Shown here in pieces: positions 35,739 to 44,738 of a stretch of DNA of 64,000 nt. The notes below the pieces were generated by a model that did not search any database, was not told the origin of the DNA, and was given only the letters and a program-made list of their open reading frames with translations. The translations under genes and the position numbers were made by a program. Source of the stretch: Desulfoluna limicola (GTDB lineage Bacteria > Desulfobacterota > Desulfobacteria > Desulfobacterales > Desulfolunaceae); contig NZ_AP024488.1 in the NCBI RefSeq assembly GCF_021654575.1, forward strand, positions 3,185,501-3,249,500, written 5' to 3'. How positions within the stretch are numbered: position 1 is the stretch's first letter; every line of letters starts with the position of its first letter.

Positions 35739-36279
35739 AAATTGAGGCGTTCCTTATGTGGTAAGAAGGCTTGTTTGTTGCGCCTTCGGATGTTGAAACG
35801 ATGATGTGAACCCGGCCCCCAGTCCAATCAGGACAAAGTTCCTGTGAGCATCCTGACCCAAATCCCCCAAGGACTCAAGAACTAAACCAACAGATGTCGG
35901 GGGTGGGGCCTCCTCGTTGCCCCCACGCCTTTTACCCGAGGGGCCCTACCATCAATCATGAATCGAAGTTGCACCCCTCTTATTCTTCCCCATCCTTAGT
36001 GTTTCGCTTACGGCACAATCAACACCACAGCCTGCCGTCCAATTCAACGACCGTTCAGTTCTTCCTGGATTGGCTCACCCCTCGTTTAAGGAAGGGGGCG
36101 CATCGGTTCACAGAGTTCCCACAGAGTGACGACGCCCTTTGGTCGGCCTTACCTTTGAATGCGCTTTAGCGTGGCGAGCCTCCTTTCTGAAGGGACCTCC
36201 AACCTGCGCCTTGCCCCAACCCACAACACATGGTAATTTATACCAATTAACACACAAAAAAAACAACACCCTGCCCTTA
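35739..36279. other. Gene-free stretch upstream of pduS
   Basis: About 540 bases with short T- and C-rich runs, no supported ORF or RNA gene, no palindromic operator that I can place. It ends at the truncated MITE at 36280. Confidence 0.5.
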
Positions 36280-36424
36280 ACCCGGCTCACCCGAGGGGTG
36301 AGAAAATCAAACAGAAAACCGTAAATTGCATTTTGAGTTTTTGAAACAACCACATCTACCCCAGCAAAGCGTTGTAATTACGGTTTTTTTTAACCTGATT
36401 GATTCCCATGACATATCCGGGTAA
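36280..36424 (+). repeat. MITE copy, 5' truncated
   Basis: Retains CCGGCTCACCCGAGGGGTGAG, the AT-rich inner arm and the terminal CATGACATATCCGGG end. Confidence 0.65.
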
Positions 36425-36461
36425 AAGCCCCACCCACCTCCTCCGCAGATTAAGGAGACCC

Positions 36462-37067
36462 ATGATGAGCAAGAAAGACAAGAAGATCATTTTGGTTGCG
36501 CAGTGTTTGATCAACCCATACTGCCGCGTTCACGTGCTTGGGCAGAACTTCCCCCTGTCACATGAGCTGGTAAATTATTTTATGGAGCGTCGGGTCGGTA
36601 TCATTCAATACCCCTGCCCTGAAACAACGGCCATGGGGTTGCAGCGCAACCCTCAGGGCAGGCAGCAATACGACAATATTTTTTTCCGCAACCACTGCAA
36701 AGAGCTTCTGCAAACCCCCTTTCTTATGGTCGAAGAGTTCCTGAAAAATGGGTATCGCCTGGTAGGCTATATCGGACTTCGCAACAGCCCGACCTGCGGC
36801 ATCCACTGGGGCAAGCACAAGGTGAACAGGTACAACACGGAGTCGCCCATACCGGTTGAGAACCCTGAGCCTGAAGAGCCTTTGCTAATGGGCATTATGG
36901 CTGAAATTCTATCTGAAAAATTCCATGCCTTGAACATGGAGGTTCCCTTTCTTGAATTACCGATTCAACAGCCACCGGATTCGGAGCCACGTGCAACGTT
37001 CTGGCTTGAGCTGAAACGCCTGGTCGAGCCCAGAAATATCAAATACATGACACCGACTGCCGACTGA
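36462..37067 (+). CDS. TudS-related (DUF523-like) putative desulfidase
   Basis: 201 residues. Three separated cysteines, C15 (VAQCLINPYC), C52 (YPCPE) and C112 (PTCGIHWGK), match the three ligands of the [4Fe-4S] cluster of thiouracil desulfidase TudS and relatives, which remove sulfur from thio-substrates. The body has the family RRVGIIQYPCPETT and RLVGYIGLRNSPTCG segments. AAGGAGACCC before the ATG at 36462 fixes the start; the frame extends 63 bases 5' into MITE sequence. The real substrate is unknown, and the protein could serve other sulfur-relay steps. Confidence 0.75.
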   Translation: MMSKKDKKIILVAQCLINPYCRVHVLGQNFPLSHELVNYFMERRVGIIQYPCPETTAMGLQRNPQGRQQYDNIFFRNHCKELLQTPFLMVEEFLKNGYRLVGYIGLRNSPTCGIHWGKHKVNRYNTESPIPVENPEPEEPLLMGIMAEILSEKFHALNMEVPFLELPIQQPPDSEPRATFWLELKRLVEPRNIKYMTPTAD

Positions 37068-37149
37068 AAGGAAGGCCCCCCTGCCGGGGAGGCCGAATAA
37101 AAACGGCAAAATGGGGACAGGCTCATTTTACGGGACCTGCCAAAGAGCG

Positions 37150-37370
37150 CTATCTGTCTTTTTTGGATGGGCTGCCACTCAGTGAGCTGAGACAGGCGAT
37201 CCGGTGCGCATCATTGCCCGTCGTTCAGCCGTGTACGTCGCGTCGTTGACGGGGTGCGCGATCATGGGGAGTCGTTTCATCTGCTGGTGGCGATGAGCCC
37301 AGGGGCAATGGTTTCGGATGGTGAGGAGTGGCCCCGAGACGGCAACCGCATGGTTTTTGCGGAGCGTTTG
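37150..37370 (+). pseudogene. Heavily decayed Y1 transposase fragment
   Basis: GCATCATTGCCCGTCGTTC through GCGATCATGG ... TTTCATCTGCTGGTGGCG aligns base by base with the 24741 transposase around its HUH motif but is full of stops and frame changes. Only the central ~150 bases are recognisable. Confidence 0.6.
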
Positions 37371-37472
37371 CAACTGTTCAGCTTGTGCCTCCGGCGGCCC
37401 TACCGTGGGCCAAACGTTTGAAACGTTGGGTAAACGGGTTAAAAAAATGATCCATCGGTAATGCGTGAATTA

Positions 37473-37516
37473 AACCCGGATATCTGGATGCACTCAACCC
37501 GTGAAATATCCGGGTT
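37473..37516. repeat. Minimal MITE relic
   Basis: Only the two MITE ends remain, joined head to head: AACCCGGATATCTGG and CGTGAAATATCCGGGTT, forming a 15-bp inverted repeat. Confidence 0.65.
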
Positions 37517-37536
37517 AGAGGCGGGATCAGCCTGCG

Positions 37537-37594
37537 GCGAACGCCCTTGGGCTTTTTCCCGAGGTACGAAGGAAAAAGCCCAAGGGCTATTCGC
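37537..37594. repeat. Family B variable-stem hairpin (copy B7, longest)
   Basis: A 23-24 bp stem with one mismatch: GCGAACGCCCTTGGGCTTTT-TCC, loop CGAGGTACGAA, GGAAAAAGCCCAAGGGC-TATTCGC. Followed by CTTTCGAGGTGGCTCACCTCG and GCCGCCGGCGGC. The stem sequence shares nothing with the other copies. Confidence 0.85.
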
Positions 37595-37682
37595 TTTCGA
37601 GGTGGCTCACCTCGCCGCCGGCGGCCTGCTGTTTCCATGCACTTTAACCATAGAAGGCGTGGCTGACCTGTTACGATACGTT

Positions 37683-38414
37683 CTACATTGCGCCAGGGCC
37701 CTTAACCTTCGCGACGTAGACCCCATTTTCCGCTGTGTTGCCCTGAATTGGGTTGTCGAATTTAACAACGTGTCCAACAACCTCATCAAACACGCCGGAC
37801 AACATGGCAAGAAACCCCTTCTCAGGGACATCGTTGGACCACATCGCAAACACGCCCCCCGGCTTGAGGAATGCTCGAAGGCGAGTCAGTCCTTCCTTGG
37901 AATACAGGTCTGCGTGGGTTGGGTTAAGCAGGGCATCAGGGGTGTGGTCAATGTCAAGCAGTATGGCATCAAACAAATGCCCCGGGATATCCGGGTCAAA
38001 GCCGGCTCCCCGCGCGAGAGAAAAGAAATCTTCATGGTAATACCGGCATCGAGCGTCGTTAGAAAGCAGCGCGCCGTTGGGAACCAGTTCACGTTGGTGC
38101 CAATCAATCACCGGTTTAAGCGCCTCAACCACAGTCATTCGAGCGACCTGGCTATATTTCAAAGCGGCCGCCGCGGTATAGCCAAGGCCCAACCCCCCAA
38201 CCACAATATCCCACTGCTCGCCTTGCAGCCCTGACAATCCGAGATCCGTCAGCGCCACTTCGGCTTCATGAAACAGAGACGACATAAGGAAGTCTTCATT
38301 GAGTTTCACCTCGAACACTTCACGTCCGCCCATTTCCAGCGCTCGCCGCCGCCGCAGAATCAGTTCACCGAGAGCTGTCTGCTGGTAATCCAGTTCTTTG
38401 AAGTTCACACTCAT
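37683..38414 (-). CDS. Spermidine-synthase-like SAM/aminopropyl transferase family protein
   Basis: A 243-residue Rossmann-fold protein. The glycine motif VVGGLGLGYTAAAALKY with the acidic partner VVEALKP, and FDAILLDIDHTPDALL in the active-site loop, resemble spermidine synthases. The N-terminus (FKELDYQQTALGELILRRRRAL) is the family's extra strand. Some spermidine-synthase-like proteins are methyltransferases instead, and the usual D-D-G loop is replaced by D-I-D-H, so activity is uncertain. AAGGACGAGAAC precedes the ATG. It reads in the same direction as the radical SAM gene upstream. Confidence 0.75.
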   Translation of the reverse strand: MSVNFKELDYQQTALGELILRRRRALEMGGREVFEVKLNEDFLMSSLFHEAEVALTDLGLSGLQGEQWDIVVGGLGLGYTAAAALKYSQVARMTVVEALKPVIDWHQRELVPNGALLSNDARCRYYHEDFFSLARGAGFDPDIPGHLFDAILLDIDHTPDALLNPTHADLYSKEGLTRLRAFLKPGGVFAMWSNDVPEKGFLAMLSGVFDEVVGHVVKFDNPIQGNTAENGVYVAKVKGPGAM

Positions 38415-38540
38415 GTTCTCGTCCTTGCGGTCAATTATTTGATGCTCACAGCAACCTTCGAGGGAGCACGCCTGTTTCTGACCCTGTGGTTTATACCCAG
38501 GGTGTCATGAAGTGCCTACAGACCCATACACTCATTTCGA

Positions 38541-39812
38541 TCAAGCAGATTGACTGATACGAAACATTTTCTCGTGATAGGTCTTGAGCATATCCGCTTC
38601 AAAGTGATCATTCGACTCATAACTGCGGCCAAAAACAGGCTGCCACAAATCGATATGCTCCATACACATATAAAAAAACACGGAGTCTTTCCAGGAGTCC
38701 GGAAAGGCCTGATAGATCGAGAAAAAAAGCTCTTGTTTAACCTCAAAAGGGTAGCTCAGTTTCCCGGCACACTCCTCCATGGGCATCTGCAAAATTGAAC
38801 TCTCCGGCATCCGCTCCCGGATCCTCTTCAGTACCGGCTTGATAAAAGTCAGCGTCCCCAAAGAAACCATGACAAGCTCTTCTGGGCGAAAGCTGGCCAC
38901 CAGACGGGCAACCAGAGCAAGGTAGTCGTCCCGCCACCCCTCGTACCAGACGATGGGGTGCATGTGAAACCCCACCGGAATGCCTTGATCCGCAAGTTTC
39001 CGTGCACTCTCCAGCCGTTTGTCCAGGGAGGCGGTTCCCTTCTCCTCATGTTGAATGACCGTCGGACTGTTGAGGGACCAGGTAAACACCATGTTTGCGG
39101 GTGGCTTGTTTTCCAGGACATAATCGATCCGGCCACTTTTGGATTTCATCTCAAGAATCACATTGGGATGGTCCGAGGCAAACCGGTAAAGGGAATCGAG
39201 AAGCCCGAACCGATTTCCCCACATCAGAGAATCTGAAGACTGGCCCGTCCCGATATGGTATTTTTTCTCTTTATCCAGCTCCAGGGTATCGAGGTGCGAC
39301 ACAAGATTCCGGATGAAACGTACCTGATTTCCATGGTAAAAAGACTGGATGGAGCAATAACTGCAATCAAACCCGCACTGCTGCACCGCATCCAGGGTTG
39401 ACAGATTGCAGCAGCGGGTTTTCTCGGAGGCAACCGGACACTGCCCCATGATATTCCCCCGAAGCGGCACCTCAACCATCTGCTCATCCGGAAATTTCTG
39501 TTCTGCGGCAGTAAAGGAGCGTTCTCCCGCATACCGTTTTTGCCCGTTTTTCAGTGCTTCATACCCTTCCCGAAACTGCTGAAAAACCTTTCCCGTGGCC
39601 TGTTTCCCCCTTGCCTTGCCCACCGTGTCCGGACGATAAAACTGCGACAGGGGCCCGGCACTCCAGCAGATCAGGTCCGCGCTGTATTCAGCCAGCATCT
39701 TCAGCTGCTGAAAGGAAAAGGCGTAGGTCTCGGACATGGAGAGCAACCACTGCTGCTGGTCCGCAGGAAGCTTATGAAAAAGTGGGATTTGTAATAGTTT
39801 GGTTGTTGTCAT
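38541..39812 (-). CDS. Spore-photoproduct-lyase-like radical SAM protein
   Basis: 423 residues. The radical SAM cluster motif is C146-x3-C150-x2-C153 (QQCGFDCSYCSIQSFY), preceded by CCNL and followed by FIRNLVSHLDTLE and GTGQSSDSLMW, with the barrel residues ILEMKSKSGRIDYVL and FTWSLNSPTVIQHEEKGTASLDKRLESARKL as in SplB. The WSLNP-like motif and the EKGTASL region are diagnostic of the SPL branch. It is 126 bases upstream of, and on the same strand as, the spermidine-synthase-like gene. The host is presumably non-sporulating, so a different pyrimidine-dimer or other substrate is likely. Confidence 0.85.
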   Translation of the reverse strand: MTTTKLLQIPLFHKLPADQQQWLLSMSETYAFSFQQLKMLAEYSADLICWSAGPLSQFYRPDTVGKARGKQATGKVFQQFREGYEALKNGQKRYAGERSFTAAEQKFPDEQMVEVPLRGNIMGQCPVASEKTRCCNLSTLDAVQQCGFDCSYCSIQSFYHGNQVRFIRNLVSHLDTLELDKEKKYHIGTGQSSDSLMWGNRFGLLDSLYRFASDHPNVILEMKSKSGRIDYVLENKPPANMVFTWSLNSPTVIQHEEKGTASLDKRLESARKLADQGIPVGFHMHPIVWYEGWRDDYLALVARLVASFRPEELVMVSLGTLTFIKPVLKRIRERMPESSILQMPMEECAGKLSYPFEVKQELFFSIYQAFPDSWKDSVFFYMCMEHIDLWQPVFGRSYESNDHFEADMLKTYHEKMFRISQSA

Positions 39813-39992
39813 GACGTCCTTATATCGAAAAAAACAGAATCAGGCCAGTGCCCTGGAGAAGGGATCACGCGCTGACAGAGCCCCCATTAAAAAACAAAAA
39901 CGGCGCTGCCAACATTTGAGACGATGGGCATCAGACCTCCTGATCCGTCGTAAAAACGCCTTTATGCAATAGGTCGTGAGTGTTGAAGAGTG

Positions 39993-40970
39993 TCAGATAA
40001 AGGTCCATGCCAATATTCGCGTCACTTTATTCCCATGCCCCATCTCTATCTCCCGAATATCCGTCGCGCCAAGTTTGCGAATCAGTTTGATTGAAGGCAT
40101 TACATTGTCACTTTTTGAAACAAGGCTGGTAAACCAACGGCATTGAGCGGAAAATTCGGTGCTCTCTTTGATCATTTTTTTAAGAAACAACCGCTCGCCC
40201 CCCTTGCACCAAAGCTCTGACTCCTCACCGCCAAAATTCAACGTGGGGGCACAGGGCATTGATTTACGGGAAGGTGGCTGATCACCCCGATTGCGTGCAA
40301 GGTTGTTGAGTTTCCGCTGGCTGCCACGGAGTGCATCCTCCCGCGACGCATGGAAGGGCGGGTTGCACACGCTGACATCAAAGAATTCTCCCGCCTGAAT
40401 GATCCCCTCAAACATACGATGCTTGTCGTGTTGCCGGCGCAACGTGAAACGATCTTTCAGTCCGGGGTTGTTGGCGATGATCGCAGCCACGTTCTCAAGG
40501 GACGGCGTATTGATGTCACTGCCCACACACTGCCACCCGTAAACCTGGCTGGCGAGGAGCGGATAGATTCCATTGGCCCCCGTCCCGATGTCGAGCAGGG
40601 TGATTTTGGGCTGAGTGCCTTGCTGATGGGTGGAAGGATCGCCAACCCCAAGCAGTTCAGCAATGTAATGGATGTAGTCGACTCGCCCCGGGATGGGCGG
40701 ACACAAAGAACCATCCGGAATATCCCAATGGGCTATGCCGTAGTACCGACTTAGCAGTGCGGCATTCAGCGTTTTGACAGCCTGAGGGTCTGCGAAATCG
40801 ATGGAGAGGGTACCGTGAGCGTTTTGTTTTACATAGGGGGCCAGTGACGGGTAATGAGTCACAAGGGGCGGAAAATCGTACCCTTGCCTGTGCAGGTTCC
40901 TCGGGTGCAAGCCTTTGCGATTCGGATTCCCGTGTTTTTTTTTATGGCGATGGGGTGGGTTCACATTCAT
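39993..40970 (-). CDS. rlmF: 23S rRNA (adenine-1618-N6)-methyltransferase
   Basis: A 325-residue SAM-dependent methyltransferase that modifies A1618 of 23S rRNA. N-terminal basic region with HPRNLHRQGYDFPPLV (the family hallmark), TLNAALLSRYYGIAHWDIPDG, the SAM motif LLDIGTGANGIYPLL near 155, and the catalytic NPPF (VCNPPFHAS) near 212. Length and order are normal for RlmF/YbiN. The ribosome binding site (GGAT) is weak. Confidence 0.95.
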   Translation of the reverse strand: MNVNPPHRHKKKHGNPNRKGLHPRNLHRQGYDFPPLVTHYPSLAPYVKQNAHGTLSIDFADPQAVKTLNAALLSRYYGIAHWDIPDGSLCPPIPGRVDYIHYIAELLGVGDPSTHQQGTQPKITLLDIGTGANGIYPLLASQVYGWQCVGSDINTPSLENVAAIIANNPGLKDRFTLRRQHDKHRMFEGIIQAGEFFDVSVCNPPFHASREDALRGSQRKLNNLARNRGDQPPSRKSMPCAPTLNFGGEESELWCKGGERLFLKKMIKESTEFSAQCRWFTSLVSKSDNVMPSIKLIRKLGATDIREIEMGHGNKVTRILAWTFI

Positions 40971-41179
40971 ATATCCAGAATTTTAAGTTCAAAAATGGCA
41001 TGATCCGAGATGCCTTTCTTATATGAATTCTGATTGCATCACAACCGGTGCGCGTTTTTAAACGGCCAGAACAGAACAATGCCCTTCCCCACAGATAAAA
41101 CCGGGACTTGCCAAACTAGATAAATTATACTATTTCATTACTCATTATTTTGAGCAATAACGTACTCTCCCGTCTCGCC

Positions 41180-41316
41180 AGGAGGGGGAGAAACCCCAAC
41201 CGAAAACCGTGAATTACGTGTTCTGTTTTTGAAGCATCCAAATGCCTTACAACAACACACTGTAATCACAGCTCATCTCTCTGGCCTGATCGTTTTCCCA
41301 TAAAACATCCGGTCCA
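41180..41316 (+). repeat. Degraded MITE copy
   Basis: Inner arm (CCGAAAACCGTGAATTACG) and terminal CATAAAACATCCGG are recognisable by alignment with the copies at 36280 and 47554; the left end is lost. Nothing else is seen in the 390-base gap. Confidence 0.5.
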
Positions 41317-41360
41317 GGCACCCGATAACTCACTTCGAACCCTATATAAAAAAGGCAGTT

Positions 41361-43196
41361 ATGGATCCCCTTGTGCTCACAAACGAAATGATCATGGCTT
41401 TCTCTGTTCTCGGCATGGTTGTTGTCCTGTTGGTGTTTAACCTTCTGCGCGTGGACGTTGTCGGACTGCTGGTCATGACAGTGCTTCCGCTGACCGGCCT
41501 CCTTTCCGTTCAGGACTCCATTGCCGGGCTTGGCTCCAATGCCGTTGTCGTCCTCATATGCGTCATGGTCCTCGGCGCATCCCTGGAGAAGACCGGCGTG
41601 GTGGGTAAAATCGCCCAGAAAATCATGTCGATTGCCGGAACCAGTGAATCGAGGGTGGTAAGCCTGCTAAGTCTCACCGTGGCGTTTCCCTCCGCCATCA
41701 TGTCCAATGTGGGGGCTGTTGCGCTGATGCTTCCCGCTGCCCTTAAGGTCAGCCGGTTAAGTCGCATCCCTGCATCAAAAATCATCATGCCCCTCGGGTT
41801 TTGCGCCAACATGGGCGGGAACCTCTCCCTTGTGGGATCGACGCCGTTGATCATCCTGAACGATGTGATGGCAAAATGGTGGTCAGGAAACATCGCATCA
41901 GAAGAAGGGTTTGTCCCCCTCGGCATCTTTTCAACCACCCCCATCGGGCTTGCAATGGTCCTTGGTGGCCTTGCCTATTTTCTGGTCATAGGCTGCCGGC
42001 TGCTTCCGTCCCTTGAAGGAAGCGAAGAAAACGGCGCCGTCAGTGCAAAGCTGCGAGAGGTGTACGGGAAAGAGATTGGCAAAGGGTACGAGTGTGTTGT
42101 GCCTGACGATGCCCCTGAACAGACCCTCGGGCAACTCGACCTGCGCTCCAAATACAAGGCAACAGCCGTTGCAGTGGCAAGTGGAAACGAGCAGAACAAG
42201 ACCCTGGCACCTTCCAGCAAAACCCCGATAAACCCAAGAGACGTTGTTCTTCTTGCCTGTCGTAAAGATGCCCTGGGGCTCATCACCAACGACCTTGGCT
42301 GGCAGCCGAGGGAGAGTTTTCAAGCCTTTGCAAAGGAGTCAGCCTCGGAGCAGTTCGGGGTGGCTGAAGCCATTGTGTCCACCCGGTCTTCCCTCAACGG
42401 CCACACAATGAAAGAGCTTGGGTTCCGGTCTCTCTATGGCATCAATCCCCTGGGCATCATGCGTGGGGACAGAATTTATATCAAAGAGCTGGTCGACCTT
42501 GTCCTGAAACCCGGTGATGCCATTTTGCTCCAGGGCAAATGGGAAAGCCTCCGCACCCTCCATGAACAAACCGATGTCATCTACACGGAAAAACTGCGCG
42601 GTGAGGTGATCAGGGAAGACAAAGCCGGCATGGCACTCCTTTCCCTTGCCACCTTCCTGGTCCTTGCCCTGGGCACAAACCTCTCACTGTCCGTAGCCGG
42701 GCTGGTGGCGCTCATGATTATTGTCATCAGCAACGTCATGCATATAGACGACGTGTATCAAGCGGTTGAATGGAAGACCATTTTCCTGGTTGCGGGGCTT
42801 ATCCCGCTGGGAGCCGCCTTTGAAAAAACCGGGGCCGCAGATTTCCTGGCAAACTCGGTCATGCAGCAATTTGACAACATCACCCCCATGCTCCTCTACC
42901 TCGTCCTGACCCTGCTGACCTCCTTTTTTGCCATGTTTGTCTCAAACGTCGGCACCACGGTCCTGCTTGTGCCCCTGGCCATGAATATCGCCTATCAAGT
43001 GGGCGCTGACCCGAAAGTCGCGGGCATGGTTGTTGCCGTGGCCTCCATCAATACCTTTATCCTGCCGACACACCAGGTCAACGCCCTGATCATGCAGCCA
43101 GGGGGCTACAAGACCACGGACTACATCCGGGTGGGCAGTGGCTTTATGGTGCTGTTTGTTGTGATCCTGATGGGCATGCTCGCCCTCTTTTATTAA
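41361..43196 (+). CDS. SLC13-family permease with internal RCK_C (TrkA-C) domains
   Basis: A 611-residue inner-membrane anion/dicarboxylate or related transporter. The layout is a hydrophobic N-terminal half (VVGLLVMTVLPLTGLLSVQDSIAGLGSNAVVVLICVMVLGASLEKTG and LLSLTVAFPSAIMSNVGAVALMLP), a soluble middle from about residue 215 to 415 with two RCK_C-like modules (EQFGVAEAIVSTRSSLNGHT; VLKPGDAILLQGKWESL), then a hydrophobic second half with ETIFLVAGLIPLGAAFEKTGAADF-type SNVGTTVLLVPLAMN motifs. Substrate may be sulfate, citrate or a dicarboxylate. No ribosome binding site stands out beyond AAAAAAGGCAGTT. Confidence 0.9.
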   Translation: MDPLVLTNEMIMAFSVLGMVVVLLVFNLLRVDVVGLLVMTVLPLTGLLSVQDSIAGLGSNAVVVLICVMVLGASLEKTGVVGKIAQKIMSIAGTSESRVVSLLSLTVAFPSAIMSNVGAVALMLPAALKVSRLSRIPASKIIMPLGFCANMGGNLSLVGSTPLIILNDVMAKWWSGNIASEEGFVPLGIFSTTPIGLAMVLGGLAYFLVIGCRLLPSLEGSEENGAVSAKLREVYGKEIGKGYECVVPDDAPEQTLGQLDLRSKYKATAVAVASGNEQNKTLAPSSKTPINPRDVVLLACRKDALGLITNDLGWQPRESFQAFAKESASEQFGVAEAIVSTRSSLNGHTMKELGFRSLYGINPLGIMRGDRIYIKELVDLVLKPGDAILLQGKWESLRTLHEQTDVIYTEKLRGEVIREDKAGMALLSLATFLVLALGTNLSLSVAGLVALMIIVISNVMHIDDVYQAVEWKTIFLVAGLIPLGAAFEKTGAADFLANSVMQQFDNITPMLLYLVLTLLTSFFAMFVSNVGTTVLLVPLAMNIAYQVGADPKVAGMVVAVASINTFILPTHQVNALIMQPGGYKTTDYIRVGSGFMVLFVVILMGMLALFY

Positions 43197-43210
43197 CCCG
43201 ACAAGGCGTA

Positions 43211-43463
43211 TAATCCGAATATGTCACGAGTCGGGTGCGCTTATATGCAAGGCATCAGAGCCGCAGAGGTAGTGGTTTACCTCAAGGTTCTGATAACGCG
43301 GCAGATGAGCGCACCCGGCTCGCCCGAAGGGTGAGAAAATCGAGCAGTAAACCCTGAACTTCATTTTTGCATTGTTCAAACACCCAAACCCCTCACAATA
43401 AAATACTATAATTGCAATTAATTATCTACGCACCATCGTTTTCTCATGAACTATCCTGATTAA
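43211..43463 (+). mobile_element. MITE copy with diverged ends
   Basis: Full-length (~253 bp): CCGAATATGTCACGAGTCGG at left, the GCATCAGAGCCGCAGAGG hairpin core, CGCCCGAAGGGTGAG, and CATGAACTATCCTG at right. Terminal repeats have several mismatches. Confidence 0.75.
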
Positions 43464-43645
43464 GGCGGCGCAAAATAATACAGACAAAAAGCAGTGCCTC
43501 TGGAGGCAAGGTGAGCCACCTTGAAAGCAGGTAGCGGATGCGTTTGGCCCCCGGCAGAACCGCCAAAGGCACAAGCTGAGTTGTTACATTTTTTCAAAAA
43601 ACGATCCGCCCATGACAGAACCGATGGGTACCCATATTTTCCTGT

Positions 43646-43674
43646 TTGACAACTGAGACGACCGGTCATATATT
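43646..43674 (+). promoter_or_regulatory. Promoter and candidate TetR/NemR operator, leaderless start
   Basis: TTGACA (43646-43651) and TATATT (43669-43674) are 17 bases apart, a near-consensus sigma-70 promoter. The spacer holds GAGACGACCGGTCATA with the palindromic core GACCGGTC, a fit for a TetR-family operator. The nemR-like ATG at 43681 is only six bases after the -10 box, with no ribosome binding site, so the mRNA is probably leaderless. Confidence 0.65.
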
Positions 43675-43680
43675 ACGTTT

Positions 43681-44277
43681 ATGAAAAAACAACAGACACA
43701 TACGCGCCTCCTCAAGACAGGGGTCACGCTGTTCGGAGAAAAGGGGTATCACGGCACCGGCATCAAAGAGATCGTGGACGCCCTGCAGATCCCCAAGGGC
43801 TCTTTCTACAACTACTTTAAAAGCAAAGAGCATTTCGCGGCCGAAATTGTGGCGCATTACACCGGCATTATAGATACCCACTGGGAGACCTGCATGGCAT
43901 CAGGGCCAGAGAGTGATCCCCTTGTGATGCTTCAACACTGCTTTGAGCACATGGTTTCCCTGCAAGAAGAACAACCCACCCAAACGGGGTGCCTCATCGG
44001 CAACCTGGCCGGAGAGTTGGCCGAGTCCAGTGACCTTTGCCGTGTGGCCCTGAACAACGCAAAAACCGCATGGTGCACCCGACTGGCCGGCCACCTAAAG
44101 AGAGCTCAGGAAGTTGGGTCTGCACGAACCGACATACCGTCCGATGAGCTTGCCGGGTTTTGCTGGGATGTCTGGGAAGGGGCTCTTCTTCGGATGAAGG
44201 TGGAGAAGTCAACGGCCTCCATACGTAAAACAATCGCCCTGCTCTTCGAGGTTTTCCTCAGATCTTCGGCCAGTTAA
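43681..44277 (+). CDS. TetR-family repressor, NemR-like
   Basis: 198 residues. N-terminal helix-turn-helix: LLKTGVTLFGEKGYHGTGIKEIVDALQIPKGSFYNYFKSKEHF, residues 9-51, typical TetR_N. The C-terminal half (TQTGCLIGNLAGELAESSDLCRVALNNA) matches the NemR/AcuR-type ligand domain, which senses electrophiles through cysteines; Cys candidates lie here. It precedes a DoxX protein and an OYE-family reductase, the operon partner regulated by NemR in other bacteria. A leaderless promoter with an operator-like site lies immediately upstream, consistent with autorepression. Confidence 0.85.
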   Translation: MKKQQTHTRLLKTGVTLFGEKGYHGTGIKEIVDALQIPKGSFYNYFKSKEHFAAEIVAHYTGIIDTHWETCMASGPESDPLVMLQHCFEHMVSLQEEQPTQTGCLIGNLAGELAESSDLCRVALNNAKTAWCTRLAGHLKRAQEVGSARTDIPSDELAGFCWDVWEGALLRMKVEKSTASIRKTIALLFEVFLRSSAS

Positions 44278-44312
44278 GGAACGAAGGCAACCACACAGAA
44301 AACGCTGGACTT

Positions 44313-44708
44313 ATGAAGAAATTATCAACAATACTGTGTGTGGCACTCGGCCTGTTTATGATTTACGCCGGCGTAAGCCACTTTCTGAAGCCCGTATTCT
44401 ATCTGCCTTTTGTGCCAGAGTTCCTGCCATTTCGCGAAGCCATTGTTATCTTGTCCGGCCTTCTGGAGATTTTCCTGGGAGTTGCCGTTCTGCTCCCCAG
44501 GTATCGGCACCTTGGTGCCCTGTCAATTATGGCGCTTCTGGTCCTTTTTCTTCCGGTGCATGTTGCGGATGTCATCAGGGACACCCCTGCCATCGGAAGC
44601 CATGGCGCAGCGCTGGTACGCTTGCCAATTCAAGTTCTCTTCATTTTCTGGGCTTGGGTGGCGTCACGGTATGCCCCCCGTACATTCCCGGAACCCCTTC
44701 ATCATTGA
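44313..44708 (+). CDS. DoxX-family membrane protein
   Basis: A 131-residue four-helix inner-membrane protein: MKKLSTILCVALGLFMIYAGVSHFLKPVFYLPFVPEFLPFR at the start, then IVILSGLLEIFLGVAVLLP, LSIMALLVLFLPVHVADV and LPIQVLFIFWAWVAS. The AGVxHFxxP motif is the DoxX signature. DoxX-like proteins are loosely linked to quinone and thiol redox; the position inside the nemR-nemA cluster suggests a role in electrophile or quinone stress, which is inference. Confidence 0.85.
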   Translation: MKKLSTILCVALGLFMIYAGVSHFLKPVFYLPFVPEFLPFREAIVILSGLLEIFLGVAVLLPRYRHLGALSIMALLVLFLPVHVADVIRDTPAIGSHGAALVRLPIQVLFIFWAWVASRYAPRTFPEPLHH

Positions 44709-44738
44709 AGCCACACACGAAAAAAAGGACAAAAAATC

